DNA from: a virus
IMG/VR virus record: IMGVR_UViG_3300042448_000111
Coordinates: 1-21,494 of that record
DNA length: 21,494 nucleotides
Reading direction: 5' to 3' (one strand)
The translations under genes and the position numbers were made by a program. This document shows positions 5,882 through 12,853 of this stretch, piece after piece. The notes beneath the pieces are model-generated. The model was not told the DNA's origin and ran no database searches. It saw only the letters and a list, made by a program, of their open reading frames with translations. Position 1 is the first letter of the stretch. The number at the start of each line of letters is the position of its first letter.

Positions 5882-6583
5882 CTAAGAATAACGTTTTGAC
5901 GACCAAAAGTTGGTTTTATACGCGTTAAAATTATGTTCATAAAGTTTATCTAACATTTTTTTATTATCTTCTTCGTTTACGGATTCATAACGCGCTTCCC
6001 ACTCAATACGATTAAAAGGGATTATTTGTGCTACGGGAGTGCCTTTAGGTATGACGCCTGTAAAATTACGGTTGTTGAGGGTAAAAGGTAAATGAACGGG
6101 GTGATGGTAAGTGTCTGTATCAACAATACCCGTTAAGATAGAAATAGGATTTTCTCTGTGCGGAGGAGCAATAAATAAACAAGAATAACCTTCAGGCGTT
6201 TTTATGCCCCAATTATTTAAAAACTTGGCAATAATGTCATCTTGTATATTTACTGCGGGGTGATTAGGTGCTTGTTGTATATTATGTTCGGTTAAAATGG
6301 GTTCAGTAACACGATAACTAATAACATTATTTATATTTTCTATAATTATATCTGACCAAGTATTTAATAAATATCCCGAAGTTAAAGTATCAAAAACAGG
6401 CATACATTTTTTTATAGTTGCGGTTGTAACACGGGAACCATTTACAATTTTTGTAGATTTTATATTGTTCATATAAGGAGGCATTTCTTGATACCAACTA
6501 GGAAGATTATTTTTTGCAAGGGTAGGCGGTTCGCGGTGTTCGCCGCTATAATCTATAAAAGTTATTTCCATAATGCCTTTCAT
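5882..6583 (-). CDS. DUF6065-like protein of unknown function
   Basis: The 233-aa sequence has the recurring blocks of a conserved family I recall as DUF6065, also found in marine phages: LPSWYQEMPPY, KKCMPVFDTLTSGYL (about 58-72), NNWGIKTPEGYSCLF (123-137), PPHRENP, GIVDTDTY (152-159) and IPKGTPVAQIIPFNR (178-192). The last block looks superficially like a dUTPase motif, but the dUTPase aspartate/serine motifs are not seen. Function is unknown; phage members tend to lie near tail or fibre genes. The gene is visibly more AT-rich than its neighbours (many A/T-ending codons, T runs), suggesting separate origin. An alternative start at the fifth codon (ATG at 6571) has AAAGG ahead of it and may be the true one. 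Confidence 0.65.
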   Translation of the reverse strand: MKGIMEITFIDYSGEHREPPTLAKNNLPSWYQEMPPYMNNIKSTKIVNGSRVTTATIKKCMPVFDTLTSGYLLNTWSDIIIENINNVISYRVTEPILTEHNIQQAPNHPAVNIQDDIIAKFLNNWGIKTPEGYSCLFIAPPHRENPISILTGIVDTDTYHHPVHLPFTLNNRNFTGVIPKGTPVAQIIPFNRIEWEARYESVNEEDNKKMLDKLYEHNFNAYKTNFWSSKRYS

Positions 6584-6587
6584 TTAT

Positions 6588-6836
6588 TTACAGGTTTTCT
6601 AAAGGTGTTGGTCTTTCCTTGTAACCTGCGTTATACATTTCATCACGATTTAACGATGGTCGATTATTCATATTGGCTCTTTCGTCTATAGTACAAACTA
6701 CAGAACCATTTATAGGGTGAACCATAGGAATAGTGTATTCAATAGTTCCTAATCCGTCAGGTATTCCTAACTCTCCCATAATAGTTTCGTGCCATTCATT
6801 AAACTCATTTATATCTGAAAAAATATAATATGTCAT
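6588..6836 (-). CDS. Small hypothetical protein, tail-fibre accessory type
   Basis: The 82-aa protein begins MTYYIFSDINEFNEWHETI, a pattern I recall from small phage proteins encoded beside tail-fibre genes (beginning with a strand, then a helix with an F-x-x-WH core). No catalytic motif is visible. The ATG at 6836 overlaps the stop codon of the lectin-like gene by one base (TAATG) and is preferred to a GTG four codons upstream. Its base use is AT-rich like the DUF6065-like gene that follows 4 bases later, so the pair may have moved together. A chaperone or adaptor for the fibre is a guess from position only. Confidence 0.55.
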   Translation of the reverse strand: MTYYIFSDINEFNEWHETIMGELGIPDGLGTIEYTIPMVHPINGSVVCTIDERANMNNRPSLNRDEMYNAGYKERPTPLENL

Positions 6837-7639
6837 TAGATACCCCACTTTTCTTGTAGCCAGTCACGCATATCAGTACATTCTTGGTCAGTCAGCACTC
6901 TGTTGTAGATAAGAACATCTCCAATGTACCCATCAAAACCAAATGTTTCATACCAAGGATTAGTTAGCCAACCAAGAAAAAACTCAGAGTTACTACTAAC
7001 ATTTACTGTAGGAGTTGTTTTTGTCTTTTTTGATTCATCTTGAAAAAACCCTTTTAAGGATGTGCCTGAACCTGTAGTTACTATAGTAAACCAAGTGTTG
7101 TTGTAGGCGCTGTCACTAAAAACATAGTTATCGTCTCTGCCTCCAGCATAACCACCTGATATTTTTTCATCATCCTCAAAAATGTTACTCCACCCTGCTC
7201 CTACAGCGTTTGAAGTACCCCAAGAAACCATTGTTTGGTCTGTATTTGTATCCGTAGATTTCCCCGCAATACATACTGTAAATGCTCCAGTACCAGTAGT
7301 CGGTTGCGTAGTGCTTTTTAGGTTATCAAGGTTAGCGTCTTTGAACCTAACCGCCGACCTTCCGTTTTGAACAGATGACTCCAAATCAGGTTGTCTTGCT
7401 CCTGTAGCCTGACTAACATTTGCTCCACCACTAGCAGGTGATTTGATATTCCATTCAGAGATATTTCCACTAGATACAGTCATAGTTGAAGAATCAGACC
7501 CGTCAAACCAATGCGTAAGACCTGAAGTTACGGCTGGGGTGTTGACAAAAGGTGCAAAAGCATTATTCCCAGCCAGCATACTCCCGTAATTAGTTCTGCC
7601 TTTTATACTACTGGCTTTTAATCTATATACAGGTGCCAT
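6836..7639 (-). CDS. LamG/concanavalin A-like lectin-fold virion protein
   Basis: The 267-aa protein ends with the block FDGYIGDVLIYNRVLT followed by a helix and DWLQEKWGI, the hallmark closing section of LamG/laminin-G-like (concanavalin A-fold) domains in phage and bacterial proteins. Near residues 40-50 GLTHWFDGSDSST begins the beta-sandwich. Such domains bind sugars, so a part in recognising the host surface as a tail spike or fibre tip is likely. The first ~38 residues, rich in basic and small residues, may attach it to the particle. The ATG at 7639 overlaps the stop of the previous gene (TGATG) and is preferred to the TTG one codon upstream. Confidence 0.75.
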   Translation of the reverse strand: MAPVYRLKASSIKGRTNYGSMLAGNNAFAPFVNTPAVTSGLTHWFDGSDSSTMTVSSGNISEWNIKSPASGGANVSQATGARQPDLESSVQNGRSAVRFKDANLDNLKSTTQPTTGTGAFTVCIAGKSTDTNTDQTMVSWGTSNAVGAGWSNIFEDDEKISGGYAGGRDDNYVFSDSAYNNTWFTIVTTGSGTSLKGFFQDESKKTKTTPTVNVSSNSEFFLGWLTNPWYETFGFDGYIGDVLIYNRVLTDQECTDMRDWLQEKWGI

Positions 7640-7953
7640 CAAGAAATCTCCACTCCAGAGATATGGAAACTTACACCAGTAGTAGATGCAAGTCCAGCAA
7701 TTGTAGTAGCAGGGCTAGTTGGTGGAATAACCTGCTTCATATCAATTACTGTGGTGTCATAGGCACCAACAGATACTGATGATGCAGCAGTTACTCCAGC
7801 AATGGTTAATGTAAAGTTAGCAGTACTGCCAGTAGTATTAGTCACCAACATATTGGTGATTACTGTAGTAGTTGTAGTATTAGGTTGTGTGTATAGGGTT
7901 GCGCTTGCTGTTGCTGCTGCTGTTCTAGCCAGCGTTTTAGATGTTACAGCCAT
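7639..7953 (-). CDS. Small beta-rich virion protein
   Basis: This 104-aa protein is nearly free of charged residues and rich in Thr, Val, Ala and Ser, with alternating strands: LYTQPNTTTTTVITNMLV, then TANFTLTIAGV, then TTVIDMKQVI and VSFHISGVEI. The pattern matches a common small phage virion protein with a single beta-sandwich domain encoded beside fibre or tail genes. Its role is probably structural (fibre, decoration or baseplate part); no enzymatic motif is present. It is read in coupling with the lectin-like gene, which starts on its stop codon. AAAGGA lies about 13 bases before the ATG. Confidence 0.6.
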   Translation of the reverse strand: MAVTSKTLARTAAATASATLYTQPNTTTTTVITNMLVTNTTGSTANFTLTIAGVTAASSVSVGAYDTTVIDMKQVIPPTSPATTIAGLASTTGVSFHISGVEIS

Positions 7954-7971
7954 TAGTTACTGTATCCTTTC

Positions 7972-9747
7972 TTAAAGTGCGCCCATTATGACATATACTG
8001 GGTCGGTTCCTGCATCAATAGTAGCACTGCCTCCGAGGGAGACAGGAGTACCATTGAGTGTAATGCTTGAATTAGTTAAAGATGCATTACCAATATTAGA
8101 TAAAGTGTTATTTGCTCCGCTAATTGTTTTGTTTGTAAAAGTTTGAGTTCCACTAGTAGTTGCTACAGTTGAGTCAATAGATACTGCAGGAATTGGACCA
8201 GTGCTACTTGCTATTGTAATTCCTGTACCAGCAGATACTGCTGTAATATCTCCTTGGTCATTAGCAATCCAGGCAAGACCTGTTGTGGTTGCAGAGTCAA
8301 CAGCCAAGATATATCCATTGGTTGAGGCAACAGTTAAGACAGATGGAGTAGATGCTCCGCTTGCTGAGATAAGAGAACCTTTAGCGGTAAGAATTGCTTT
8401 GTCAATAAAGGCTGATGTGTCAGGGGCTACTAAGTCCCAAGAAGCGCCGTTGTAAACCTTCATAGCATCAATGACATCATTAAAGTAAAGTGCACCAGTT
8501 AGTAGTGCGCCACCATCATTATCTAATGTCGGGTCAGATGACTTGTTGCCAAGGTATCTATCATCAAACTGGTCATAACTAGCAGCAGCAGAAGTTGCTG
8601 ATGTGGCTGCTGCGGTAGCAGATGCTGCTGCAGATGTAGCGCTAGTTGCTGCAGCCGTTGCTGATGCCGCTGCTGCTGTTGCCGAAGTAGCAGCAGCACT
8701 GGCTGATGTAGCCGATGATGTAGCACTTGTCTCAGCAGATGTGGCTGAAGTAGTAGCAGCAGTTGCCGATGCTGCAGCGCTAGTAGCAGAAGTAGCCGCT
8801 GCCGTAGCAGAAACGGCTGCGCTTGTAGCAGATGTAGCAGCAGCGGTAGCCGAAGCAGCAGCGCTTGTGGCACTTGTGGCTGCTGCTGAGGCACTCGTTG
8901 CCGAGGCTGTGGCGCTATTAGAGGCACTTGTAGCACTGGTAGCAGCACTGGTAGCACTCGTAGCAGCCGAGGCTGCGGAGGTTGCTGCAGCAGTTGCTGA
9001 GCCTAGAATGCTATCTACATAATCCTTCGGGGTAGCAGAGGAAGCAGACATACCTGCGCTAGATAGACCAGTGATTACAGGGCTACCAGAGATGATAGGG
9101 CTGGTCAGGGTCTTATTGGTCAAGGTCTGAGAAGCCGTAGCAATGACTACTGTACCTGTCGTATTAGGTAGGGTGATTTCATTATCCTGTGTAGGCTCGA
9201 CTACAGTCAGGGTAGTCTCGTGGGCATCAGCCGTAGCACCTTCAAATACTATGCTGGTTTCAAGACCAGATGTTCCAGTAATTGTAGGGCTAGAAATTAT
9301 TGGGGTAGTAAGAGTCTTGTTAGTAAGGGTCTGTGCCTTGGCTGTACCTACTACATCACCTTCGCCAGATGCAATGCCGTGCATTGACTGGGCATTACCT
9401 GCGCCATCATTATAAGAGGCAGCAGCCTGGGTATGTAGGTTGGCATCACGGTAATCTCTACCGATAGCCATATGTCTTACTACTGCGCCTGCTGAGTGTG
9501 ACTGTGCAGATGAACCATCAATGGCTCGGGTAATTGTAAATGTATTGGTAGATACCGCCGTAGCATCTACGATTTCTTCAAGAGCAGTATCTACATCTAT
9601 AACTAAAGTAAAGGTTCTACCTGCAGGAATGCTCTGACCACCCATTAAGGCTGAGCCGTTAACTACTGTCATAGTAGCAGCGCCTGCGGTTATAGCACTG
9701 GTCAGTGTTGACTGTTGGCTACGGGACGAGTATTGACGTGTTGGCAT
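7972..9747 (-). CDS. Tail fibre protein with a long Ala/Ser/Thr repeat stalk
   Basis: The 591-aa protein has an N-terminal region (1-130) that may attach to the tail. Modules with QTLTNKTLT near residues 139 and 207, and TQTFTNKTIS further on, are repeats typical of phage tail fibres. A 140-residue stalk (250-389) is made almost only of Ala, Ser and Thr in about seven-residue periods (ATSATSA/ASATAAA), and a C-terminal head starts at YDQFDDRYLG. Repeats of this kind form long trimeric rods in fibres. It probably makes first contact with the host cell. The start ATG has a weak GGAA ahead and lies 8 bases after the connector gene's stop. The Ser/Thr stalk is a possible substrate for the glycosyltransferase encoded downstream, which is inference. 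Confidence 0.8.
   Translation of the reverse strand: MPTRQYSSRSQQSTLTSAITAGAATMTVVNGSALMGGQSIPAGRTFTLVIDVDTALEEIVDATAVSTNTFTITRAIDGSSAQSHSAGAVVRHMAIGRDYRDANLHTQAAASYNDGAGNAQSMHGIASGEGDVVGTAKAQTLTNKTLTTPIISSPTITGTSGLETSIVFEGATADAHETTLTVVEPTQDNEITLPNTTGTVVIATASQTLTNKTLTSPIISGSPVITGLSSAGMSASSATPKDYVDSILGSATAAATSAASAATSATSAATSATSASNSATASATSASAAATSATSAAASATAAATSATSAAVSATAAATSATSAAASATAATTSATSAETSATSSATSASAAATSATAAAASATAAATSATSAAASATAAATSATSAAASYDQFDDRYLGNKSSDPTLDNDGGALLTGALYFNDVIDAMKVYNGASWDLVAPDTSAFIDKAILTAKGSLISASGASTPSVLTVASTNGYILAVDSATTTGLAWIANDQGDITAVSAGTGITIASSTGPIPAVSIDSTVATTSGTQTFTNKTISGANNTLSNIGNASLTNSSITLNGTPVSLGGSATIDAGTDPVYVIMGAL
8581..9000 (-). repeat. Low-complexity GCT/GCA/ACT repeat coding the fibre stalk
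   Basis: About 420 bases of imperfect tandem repeats with a period near 21 bases encode the Ala/Ser/Thr stalk. Copies differ mostly at third codon positions, so the protein repeat is kept while the DNA repeat is blurred. The other frames and the opposite strand stay open here because of the repeat, giving false reading frames rich in Leu, Gln, Ala or Val. Confidence 0.85.
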
Positions 9748-9755
9748 TTATGTTC

Positions 9756-10673
9756 CTATCGGTTAAAACGAATGCGGGGAGGGTACTGACCTTGGAAAGA
9801 AGAAATTTCTTCTCTTAGTCTCTGCTGATAGAGAGCAAAGAGTTGACGAGTAGCATTATTAGATGAACCGAACGGACGCTTGGCGTCAATCTCATCAGCC
9901 TGTGGGCTAATCTGAGACGCACGTGCTGGGTCAAGATAAGCAAGTAGTCTATACGCTGCACCTAAAATTATTACGTCTCTTGCTGATTCGGGATATCCTG
10001 TCTGAGTTGTAAAAGTCTGGCTATTAGATGTAAATGCTGTAGGTTGGGTAACGTACATAATTTTTACTGTACGACCAGAGGTAATATAATCATAAATGCT
10101 AATTGTTTGACTGCCCTCACCCCAGTAAGTTGCCTCTGCTAAGGGGTCAAAGTCATAACGATTGACTCTAATCCATTCCAAAGATGGCCCAATGTCTTGC
10201 CACATAACAGTAAGGATAGATTCAATATTAAGGTTACTTAAGTCATAAGTATTTTGGGCTGCGTTAAAGGTAAAAGTAGTTTGCTTTACAACCATCAATT
10301 GAGTTCCGACTGCTCGGATAGTATCGTTGATAGCCTTCTTAATTACATATCTAGGAAATATAGGAGAGATTGTTACCTTGGTATCTACGGCAGCAGTTGA
10401 GGCAGTAGTACCTAGATAGCCACGCCCATAGGGCGCAACAGTTGCTGTATTAGCAATACGGTCAAATGAGTCAACCCACATCAACTCTTCGCCTACCTCT
10501 AGGACACCTTTACCTACTGAATCAGTGGAGCCGAGGCTCAAGATTGTTGGCGAAGAACTAGGGGAAGTTAATGTTGTGACTGCAGCAGTAAGGTATGTGC
10601 TTCTGTCTTGTTGATAGGTATAGCCTGAAAGATTGATAAGAACTTCATCAATCATTTCTGCAAGTGTTGTCAT
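9756..10673 (-). CDS. Head-tail connector / tail completion protein
   Basis: The 305-aa protein resembles the tail-tube/connector proteins that follow the capsid gene in actinobacteriophages with short tails. Supporting blocks are FIDEVLxNLxGY-like MIDEVLINLSGY at residues 7-18, GVLEVGEELMWVDS (56-69), a GRGYLGTTAS strand-turn (84-93), VIKKAINDTI (110-119) and a C-terminal helix YPESARDVIILGAAYRLLA (227-245) followed by LDPARA. Such proteins sit between the portal and the tail and help close the channel. The ATG overlaps the preceding stop by 4 bases (ATGA). I know the family by pattern only; a T7 gp11-like gatekeeper or adaptor is the closest functional idea. Confidence 0.7.
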   Translation of the reverse strand: MTTLAEMIDEVLINLSGYTYQQDRSTYLTAAVTTLTSPSSSPTILSLGSTDSVGKGVLEVGEELMWVDSFDRIANTATVAPYGRGYLGTTASTAAVDTKVTISPIFPRYVIKKAINDTIRAVGTQLMVVKQTTFTFNAAQNTYDLSNLNIESILTVMWQDIGPSLEWIRVNRYDFDPLAEATYWGEGSQTISIYDYITSGRTVKIMYVTQPTAFTSNSQTFTTQTGYPESARDVIILGAAYRLLAYLDPARASQISPQADEIDAKRPFGSSNNATRQLFALYQQRLREEISSFQGQYPPRIRFNR

Positions 10674-10945
10674 ACGTCAATACTCCTTAAGGCTTCCATA
10701 GGTGAAAGATTAGTAGTTCCAGCAAGTTCATTACATATACCGCCCAAAGCCTTAAAGTCATTAGGTTGGCGATTAGCATCAGCCTCTAGATTAAGTGCTC
10801 CAATGAGTGTCTTACCTGTTGTCCCTGCGTACCCATTAGCAGCAGCAGTAGCAGTCAGATATGAACTCAATGCTGGATATGTCCCACTATTTGCTAAGCG
10901 ATTAAGTTCGCTTGTGAATGAACTACCTGCTGTGCCTGTTGCCAT
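10670..10945 (-). CDS. Small Ala/Gly/Thr-rich head-tail protein, hypothetical
   Basis: The 91-aa protein has blocks GTAGSSFTSELNRLANSG, GKTLIGALNLEA and ICNELAGTTNLSPMEALRSI, a loosely repeated motif (N-x-L-A-G-T) that I recall from small actinobacteriophage proteins next to the connector gene. No catalytic or metal motif is seen and the protein is not basic, unlike those before it. Its ATG overlaps the preceding stop by one base and its stop overlaps the connector start, so it is translated together with the connector and probably joins the particle. Function is unknown. Confidence 0.6.
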   Translation of the reverse strand: MATGTAGSSFTSELNRLANSGTYPALSSYLTATAAANGYAGTTGKTLIGALNLEADANRQPNDFKALGGICNELAGTTNLSPMEALRSIDV

Positions 10946-11181
10946 TATCTATACCCAGCCGTTTTCTTTGCTATCGATTTTGGTTGTTTAACAAATTGTT
11001 TGCCCTTTTTATTACCTTGGGCTTTTGCTCTATTAGTAGCAGCCTTCTCAGCAGGAGTTAGATTAGCCCACGCTGCTTCAGGTAGATATCTCTTCTTACC
11101 CTTAGAAGGTTTGCCATCAGAAGTTTTCCACTTCTGTTTAGTCCAACTCTTTAAAGACTTTTGTGATTTAGCCAGTGCCAC
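10945..11181 (-). CDS. Small basic protein, DUF5872-like
   Basis: The 78-aa protein carries the blocks SLKSWTKQKWKTSDGKPS, KKRYLPEAAW, LTPAEKAATNRAK and KKGKQFVKQP ending in AKKTAGYR. I recall this order from the DUF5872 family found in phages and large DNA viruses. It is highly basic (Lys and Arg through the whole length), consistent with nucleic-acid binding, though its job is unknown. The start is GTG at 11181, chosen because GGCGGAGGA lies 8 bases upstream. It is read together with two neighbours of like character, overlapping the next gene by one base. Confidence 0.7.
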   Translation of the reverse strand: MALAKSQKSLKSWTKQKWKTSDGKPSKGKKRYLPEAAWANLTPAEKAATNRAKAQGNKKGKQFVKQPKSIAKKTAGYR

Positions 11182-11378
11182 TATTTGTATCCTCCGCCTG
11201 CCTTCTTGTATTGCACAGCAAGTAACTGTGCCTTACGAGCAGACCATTCTCCTGGGTCTCCACCCTTGGAGCCTGCTTTAATTTTATTGAATAGTGCTTT
11301 ACGCATACCAGGCTTAGTGTAGTTACCAGCCTCATTGACTTTAGATTTAGCCTTAGGCTTTGCTTTCTTCTTCACCAC
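11181..11378 (-). CDS. Small basic protein with TKPxxRxxLFxxIKAGSKGG motif
   Basis: The 65-aa protein starts with a Lys-rich tail (first 14 residues), then YTKPGMRKALFNKIKAGSKGG and EWSARKAQLLAVQYKKAGGGY. This block pattern is shared by short proteins of phages and giant viruses, often adjacent to the DUF5872-like gene, as here. It would form a helical DNA- or RNA-binding unit, judging from charge; the function is not known. GTG at 11378 is the probable start, with AAGGTG just upstream; the next codon is also GTG. The gene overlaps the preceding one by 7 bases and shares a base with the following one. Confidence 0.65.
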   Translation of the reverse strand: MVKKKAKPKAKSKVNEAGNYTKPGMRKALFNKIKAGSKGGDPGEWSARKAQLLAVQYKKAGGGYK

Positions 11379-11671
11379 TTCACCTTATCTGCCCAATAGG
11401 CAGCACTTAGTTTACCTTTGGCAATGTTCTTGCTATGGCGTGCTTTGAAAGATGCACGCTTGTTCTTCATTCTTTCAGACTCTCCAGCCTTAGGTTTGCC
11501 TGCAGTCTCAGCACCTTGTTCGCCGAAACGAATAGTCTTGACTTGGCTGCCTTGTTTAGCCACTACAATGTGTGACTTCTTAGGATGTCCAGGGGTGCGC
11601 TTAGGTTTATTAAACCCTGCTACGCCTGCCCTCTTAAGCCTTGGGTCTGCTTTGCTTGCCATATTCCCCAT
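11372..11671 (-). CDS. Small basic protein, DUF6321-like
   Basis: The 99-aa protein has the blocks RTPGHPKKSHIVVAKQGSQV, KTIRFGEQG, GESERMKNKRASFKARH and NIAKGKLSAAYWADKVKW. I recall this ordered set from DUF6321-like proteins in marine phages, including cyanophages, and in other viruses. It is strongly basic with a conserved aromatic end (AYWADKVKW). Function is unknown; a nucleic-acid-binding or virion role is likely from charge and place. ATG at 11671 has AGGA 6 bases upstream; a second ATG three codons in (11662) preceded by GGGGA is also possible. Its first 38 bases overlap the 49-aa gene upstream in another frame. Confidence 0.7.
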   Translation of the reverse strand: MGNMASKADPRLKRAGVAGFNKPKRTPGHPKKSHIVVAKQGSQVKTIRFGEQGAETAGKPKAGESERMKNKRASFKARHSKNIAKGKLSAAYWADKVKW

Positions 11672-11783
11672 ACTTTCCTAGTACTGCTCTTACTGTTCCA
11701 TTCTTGTTTAACCGCACCACATATCCATCTCTGATTTGCACAGAGTTAAAACCGTAGTGCGGTTTCAATTGTCCTGATGACAT
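11634..11783 (-). CDS. 49-aa hypothetical protein
   Basis: A short frame from ATG (11783) to TAA (11634) gives 49 residues, including the block RDGYVVRLNKNGTVRAVLG, which reads as a two-strand beta hairpin and resembles small proteins between capsid and connector genes of related phages. It fills the gap left between the preceding gene (stop at 11787) and the DUF6321-like gene (start at 11671), and overlaps the latter by 38 bases. The net charge is positive. The ribosome binding site is weak (GGATG upstream at a longer distance). Real coding is likely but not certain, because of its size. Confidence 0.55.
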   Translation of the reverse strand: MSSGQLKPHYGFNSVQIRDGYVVRLNKNGTVRAVLGKYGEYGKQSRPKA

Positions 11784-11786
11784 TAT

Positions 11787-12086
11787 TTAGTTCATCCGAT
11801 TTTTCTTTTTCTTGGCTTCGGCTGCTGCCTTAAGTTCTGCTTTATATGCAGCAACTGCACCTAAAGCCAAACCTGCTACTCCACCACTGGCTACACCTTT
11901 AGCAAGAGAACCAATTACAGTTTTACCTGGTACTCTTTGAACTCTTGTGCTATCAAAAGTTTCTTTTTGTCTCATAGGCTTACCATCCCACTCAGGGCTA
12001 TAAGGAACTCGCGCAGATAGTTTTGCCTCATATGCTTTCTTAGCCATCTCAGGACCAAGATTAGCCTTACCTGTTTTCTTTGCCAT
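11787..12086 (-). CDS. Small basic protein with glycine-zipper segment
   Basis: The 99-aa protein has a basic N-terminal half (MAKKTGKANLGPEMAKKAYE) and a central Ala/Gly-rich segment, GSLAKGVASGGVAGLALG at about residues 59-76. That segment resembles a glycine zipper that could enter or cross a membrane. The C-terminus is very rich in Lys and Ala (KAAAEAKKKKNRMN). The ATG shares a base with the preceding stop and has GGAGGAGG upstream. Such a layout may suit a virion protein that acts on the host membrane at DNA entry, but this is inference; I do not recognise the family. Confidence 0.6.
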   Translation of the reverse strand: MAKKTGKANLGPEMAKKAYEAKLSARVPYSPEWDGKPMRQKETFDSTRVQRVPGKTVIGSLAKGVASGGVAGLALGAVAAYKAELKAAAEAKKKKNRMN

Positions 12087-12367
12087 TACTCTGTTCCTCC
12101 TCCAAATTTAAAACCTGGAATCTTTGTAGGGTCCATCTCGCGTCCACCAAGTTTGGTGTTCGGTTTATATTTGATTGACCTTGTGTTTCTATAGAGTTCA
12201 GCAACGTGAGCCTTAGCATTAGAGTTATCTATTCCGCCTGCTTTTCTACTAGCCTTATAAAGTTTCTTAAGGTCAGCCAATTCTTTTGGAAGATTCTTTC
12301 TATCTTTAGGCGTTTCTGCCGTGTCTATAAGCCACGATTTTCTATTCTCATATTCTTGCTCGTTCAT
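12086..12367 (-). CDS. Small charged hypothetical protein
   Basis: The 93-aa protein is mostly helical and rich in Lys, Asn and Arg, with blocks KNLPKELADLKKLYKASRKA, NAKAHVAELYRN and a Gly-rich end (PGFKFGGGTE). No motif points to an enzyme. The ribosome binding site is weak (AGAAAG), and the gene starts 26 bases after the Lys/Met-rich gene. It belongs to the island of small basic genes between capsid and connector, which suggests a structural or DNA-condensing role, but I recognise no family. Confidence 0.6.
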   Translation of the reverse strand: MNEQEYENRKSWLIDTAETPKDRKNLPKELADLKKLYKASRKAGGIDNSNAKAHVAELYRNTRSIKYKPNTKLGGREMDPTKIPGFKFGGGTE

Positions 12368-12393
12368 TGTTTTACTTTCTATAGTTAGATTGA

Positions 12394-12540
12394 CTACTTC
12401 TTCTTACCCATTTTTTTCATAGCCATCTTCTTGGCTCCAGCCTTCATAACCATTTTCTTACCTGACTTCTTGGCTTCTTTCTTTGCCATAGCCATACCTT
12501 TTTTACCGTATGAAAATTCTTTTCCATTTACCATTGGCAT
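12394..12540 (-). CDS. 48-aa Lys/Met-rich protein
   Basis: A short frame from ATG (12540) to TAG (12394) encodes 48 residues: 17 Lys and 9 Met, only one acidic residue. It begins MPMVNGKEFSYGKKG, the same opening as a widespread type of very short basic phage protein that I recall as MPMVNGKKFPYT. AGGAG lies 9 bases before the ATG, and the stop of the preceding gene is just one base upstream, so it is well placed as a real gene. It might bind DNA or the capsid interior by charge. The function is unknown. Confidence 0.75.
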   Translation of the reverse strand: MPMVNGKEFSYGKKGMAMAKKEAKKSGKKMVMKAGAKKMAMKKMGKKK

Positions 12541-12541
12541 A

Positions 12542-12853
12542 TTATGCTCCTAGTTGATTAAGTACTGCTGCTGATTGTTTGTTTATATGTTTTGTTGGTG
12601 CCATTTTGCTAGAGTCATAAGGTTTACCCAGTATCTCACTAGCCTTAACTGCCTCTTGAATCTTCTTCATAGAAGTTCCAGCGGGCTGAATGCCTTGGGC
12701 TCTCGCCTCTTTGTAGGCATCCAATTCTTTGTTGAACTTTTTATTTGGAATAGTTCTGCGACTATCCGCATCGCCAGCGTTCATCTGTATACTCAAACCC
12801 TTGCAACCAAAGCATCCTTCTACTGGCTCAGGGTGATGTTCCCAATGTTTCAT
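12542..12853 (-). CDS. Small protein with CxxC motif, actinophage head-region family
   Basis: The 103-aa protein opens with HHPEPVEGCFGCKGLSIQM, holding a C-x-x-C pair (C14, C17) and nearby His that may bind zinc. The middle block (KFNKELDAYKEARAQGIQPAG) matches a small protein family I recall next to the capsid gene in many actinobacteriophages (pattern: CFGCK, then W/F-x-K-DL-x-AYK-x-R-x-x-G-x-QP). Function is unknown. The ATG overlaps the preceding stop (ATGA), so it is coupled to the gene after the capsid. This protein is one of the better hints for an actinobacterial host. Confidence 0.65.
   Translation of the reverse strand: MKHWEHHPEPVEGCFGCKGLSIQMNAGDADSRRTIPNKKFNKELDAYKEARAQGIQPAGTSMKKIQEAVKASEILGKPYDSSKMAPTKHINKQSAAVLNQLGA

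Noticed and set aside
6050-6063. dUTPase-like motif in the DUF6065-like protein
   Set aside because: Only IPKGTPVAQIIPF resembles a dUTPase segment; the other dUTPase motifs are missing and the rest follows the DUF6065 pattern.
8581-9000. Tandem repeats as a possible CRISPR array
   Set aside because: No constant repeat with unique spacers; the repeat is coding, in frame, and of low complexity.
8523-9022. Open frames on both strands over the repeat region (plus 8603-9022, Ala/Val-rich; minus 8523-8957, Leu/Gln-rich)
   Set aside because: They are shadows of the GCT/GCA/ACT repeat of the fibre stalk; the fibre frame has clear fibre domains on both sides.
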